Translations under genes and position numbers: made by a program
DNA from: Aporrectodea caliginosa
Taxonomy: Eukaryota; Annelida; Clitellata; Crassiclitellata; Lumbricidae
Direction: 5' to 3'
NCBI GenBank assembly: GCA_020284085.1
Contig: JACEVL010000151.1
Span: 1,375,305-1,439,304, forward strand
DNA length: 64,000 nt
Notes under the pieces: generated by a model
What the model was told of the DNA's origin: nothing
The model's input: only the letters and a program-made list of their open reading frames with translations
Databases searched by the model: none
In this document: positions 61,439-64,000 of the stretch, piece after piece
How positions within the stretch are numbered: position 1 is the first letter of the stretch
Layout of the letters: every line of letters begins with the position of its first letter

Positions 61439-62674
61439 CAGGGTCCGATTTGCCGGGGGGGTGGGGGGGTTGGACCCCCTTGCTTCTTCGTTTTGACCCC
61501 CTTGCTTCTAGCCTTTGGCCGACCCCCGAGGGGGTCGGCTTGACCCCCTCAAAGTCATTATCCATAGTCATTACCCACAGTCCTACACCAAACGACTCCA
61601 TTATGACCAAGCAGCCAGCCTATAGCTTATGCCTCCCTCTCTGCTACTCCCCTTCTCTCTCTGAAAGCCCACGCACCGATATATATATATATATACATAT
61701 AATTATATACATATATATATATATAATGGTCACCGTTGTCCTTAGTGGGCTAGTAGCTAGTAATGTTTCTTCTCCTTACTCGACCACTTTCCTCCTTTTC
61801 CTCGGTCTCTTATCTCTTTGTCTTGCAGTTTGATATATTATGGGTGTCACATGCCCATCTGCTTTTGGATTAAGGAAGAAAGTTGTCTGTCAACAACAAG
61901 ATTTCTACGCTGGTTATAGTTTTCGGGCCGCCCAAAGGATCAGGTTTCCCAGATGTTCCCTTATACTAGAGGTCCATGCATTAGGAGTGGACCCCGGGTA
62001 TAAGAGCTGGGGTCCACGCTTCAGTCACCCTGCTGACCCATGACCCTCTGGATATTGATATATCCAGAGGGCCATGGCTGAGCTTTCCCAGGGCAGTGGG
62101 TCTGAGACGGCTGAGTCATAAGTCGTGGAATATCTGTAGCCTACGTTGTGTGTTCGAAATTCCAATTTTATTTGTAGGCCTATTTGTTGTTCGTAAAACT
62201 GTATGCTTACGGTATCGCTTGCCTTTATCGAAAATTAAGCGACATAAACTGAACGGAGCTAGGTCTAAGAAATGGTCGGAGAAACGAGCAGCAGCTGCAG
62301 CAAGTTCTATGGAGTAAATGCAGATATTTTGAGGGGCACGTACTGATTGCTCAGCAATTTAAGATGAACAAGACATTGAATCCAATCATGCCACAGCAGT
62401 TTCATCAGCCTAGTAATTTTGCTGAAGTTCTCAAAGACTTTGCAGACTTATCAAGGATAGAAAAGTTTTGAGTCTGGTAAGAGCCACATATTCATATAAT
62501 CGAATAATTTTCAATATATCGTTCGACTAACTCTGTGTTTCGCTAAATTCGAAATTTCTATTGGGAGAGCTTGTCGTTATTCGCCACGGGCGCCAAAATA
62601 CCTAGCCACGCCACTGATCAAATCACTTGCATTGGAACTGTCTCAGAAAAGTGATAATTAATGACTCCCTAATC

Positions 62675-63019
62675 CAGTGCTTCCCAACCTGAGTTTCGCG
62701 GCACCAAAGGGCCCCGTGAACCTGCTCATGGCTGGATGTCAGAAAGGTAGAATCATAACATTTGTGCAGCTTTCTATGTGAAAGTTTTAAAATTTATCAC
62801 TACTAACATAGGCCTATAATTATTTTTTAAACCTGAAAGTAGTGTAGAAATAGTCGCAACATGGGACCTGCATGTTTAATACAAGAAACGTTTCTTATCA
62901 GTAAAATAAAGAACTAACTTGAAGACAAATAGCCTAGTTGAAATTAAGGTCAAAGGTGCCGCTGATCTGCCGTTAGTAGGCTAAGGGTGCCATGCTCTGA
63001 AAAAGGTTGGGAATGACTG
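62675..63019. mobile_element. hAT-type MITE nested in the hAT element
   Basis: CAGTGCTTCCCAACCTGAG at the left and an inverted GGTTGGGAATGACTG at the right. CCCTAATC and CCCTAATT flank it (8-bp TSD, one mismatch). CAGTGNTTCCCAACC ends are common among Charlie-like hATs. Confidence 0.8.
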
Positions 63020-63059
63020 CCCTAATTAATCTATTAGTATACTTTATAAAATATATCTC

Positions 63060-63185
63060 ACTCTTCCTGTTACGTCGGCTACTGCAGAAAGAACTTTGAG
63101 CAGATTGAAAATAATCAAAAATTACTTGCGATCCACCCCACCATCACAAATAAACGCCACTTTCAAACGATTTTATGTAGGATAG
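63060..63185 (+). pseudogene. hAT transposase C-terminal dimerisation fragment
   Basis: TLPVTSATAERTLSRLKIIK followed by NYLRSTPPSQINATF and a stop at 63183-63185. SATAER and the LKxIKxYLRST pattern are hallmarks of the hATC domain. The rest of the transposase is gone. Confidence 0.85.
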
Positions 63186-64000
63186 TAGGGCCTACATACT
63201 AGTGGTCTACTACATTAACTAGCCTACTGTGCATAATTATGGCATTATTTCAAATATGCCATCATTTAAAGTTAATTGCCATTTTAACCGTGGAATGTGG
63301 TGCCTCTAAAAAAAACCTTGCCCCACTGGGCCCACACAAAGATTTCCTGGATCCGCGATTGTTCTCGACCCCCCTGCTTCTTTTTTGACAAATCGGACCC
63401 TGCATTCTATGTCTTCTAGGGCAGTCGCTCTAACTGTTTTGCAGTCTTCATCGCATACACCATACACTATTTGCCACTGTACTAGTTGATTAGTCTCCTA
63501 CTCTCCTTCAACTTGCATGAACCTTCTGTATACCCATGATAACCTTCTTATGAGTTCCCTGGTCCTTTAGTTTTCAAATCGGCATCTCCAATTGATAATG
63601 ATTTTTGTTTGCAAGTTTACTTGACTGATGTCGTAGGCCTTATGATAACGGCGTCATAAAATGTCAACAGATTAACTGTGCACAGGGCAGGAAATAGAAG
63701 TCGGTTTAGAATTATTGACAGCCTCAGTAGAGGTAACATTGTATTGTGAGGGTGACACAGTCACAGCCACTTTTGGTCGTGCGCTAAATGTCTTTTGCCA
63801 AATGACAGTAAGTTCAAGAAACTACAGTGACTCAGGAGCGACTCTTGTTTAACTCAGTGTATCCCGCCGTTCTAAACAAAAAAGAACCAGAATGCCGGTG
63901 TGGTGCGATATATTGTCCGGGGTGGAGATGTGTCCGACTCCGCCCACTTGTGTTGTCAAGACAGTATGTGGCACGACATACGCGAGATATTGTCCGTGTG

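Larger units (their letters stand above)
61439..63402. mobile_element. hAT element with transposase remnant, 8-bp TSD
   Basis: Ends are CAGGGTCCGATTTG and its complement CAAATCGGACCCTG. CATTCTAT flanks both sides (61431-61438 and 63403-63410). The interior has a hAT dimerisation-domain fragment at 63060-63185, a nested MITE and an AT microsatellite (61679-61725). Confidence 0.9.
59610..64000 (+). repeat. Start of duplicon unit 4 (runs off the right edge)
   Basis: 59612-59990 matches 21582-21965 closely (GTAGATATAGTACGTCCGTG, CTCCGTCCTCCCAAATAACA). After private insertions, 63410-63480 and 63690-63860 match 22030-22085 and 22220-22440 (TGTCTTTTGCCAAATGACAG). The inhibitor exons would lie about 3-5 kb past the window end. 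Confidence 0.8.

Overview
This looks like one stretch of an invertebrate animal nuclear genome, probably marine. Genes are split by GT-AG introns, intergenic DNA is crowded with transposons, SINEs and microsatellites, and the protein families present (potato-inhibitor-I serpin-like small inhibitors, a SET plus tyrosine-recombinase protein, CR1-like LINEs, hAT, Mutator and pogo-like elements) fit an invertebrate. I cannot name the species. The true genes have short exons, so simple ORF calls miss most of them.

Two gene systems stand out. (1) A tandem duplicon carries a four-exon gene for a small secreted serine-protease inhibitor of the potato inhibitor I (eglin c / CI-2) family. Three complete copies lie at 11538-16060, 26731-30818 and 52761-57998. 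Their reactive-site P1 residue differs (Met, Phe, Ile) while the scaffold is kept. The right edge (59610-64000) is the start of a further unit and the left edge (about 390-1200) the end of an earlier one, so the array probably runs beyond both ends. (2) Between units 2 and 3, at 33638-44373, a nine-exon gene joins a KMT5A-like SET methyltransferase domain, a long 16/21-residue tandem repeat, two zinc-finger-like motifs, a Crypton-like tyrosine-recombinase domain and a conserved C-terminal segment. All exon phases match, except for a net frameshift inside the repeat exon.

Layout: 1-1200 minisatellite and end of a duplicon; 1210-6186 young LTR retrotransposon with a 1204-codon ORF that lacks reverse transcriptase; 6329-17820 duplicon 1 with inhibitor gene 1; 17826-21493 MITE and two LINE fragments; 21582-33180 duplicon 2 with inhibitor gene 2; 33300-44600 the SET/recombinase gene; 44900-48900 minisatellites, SINEs and a hAT MITE; 49390-58860 duplicon 3 with a CR1-like LINE and inhibitor gene 3; 59610-64000 start of duplicon 4.

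The duplicons share their introns but carry private insertions, many with clean target-site duplications: 6899-8163, 13427-14678, 15201-15377, 10328-11075, 31399-32243, 23438-25534, 54031-55300 and 61439-63402. These insertions came after the duplications. All calls were made by eye from the sequence; family assignments rest on remembered motif patterns and no search was run.
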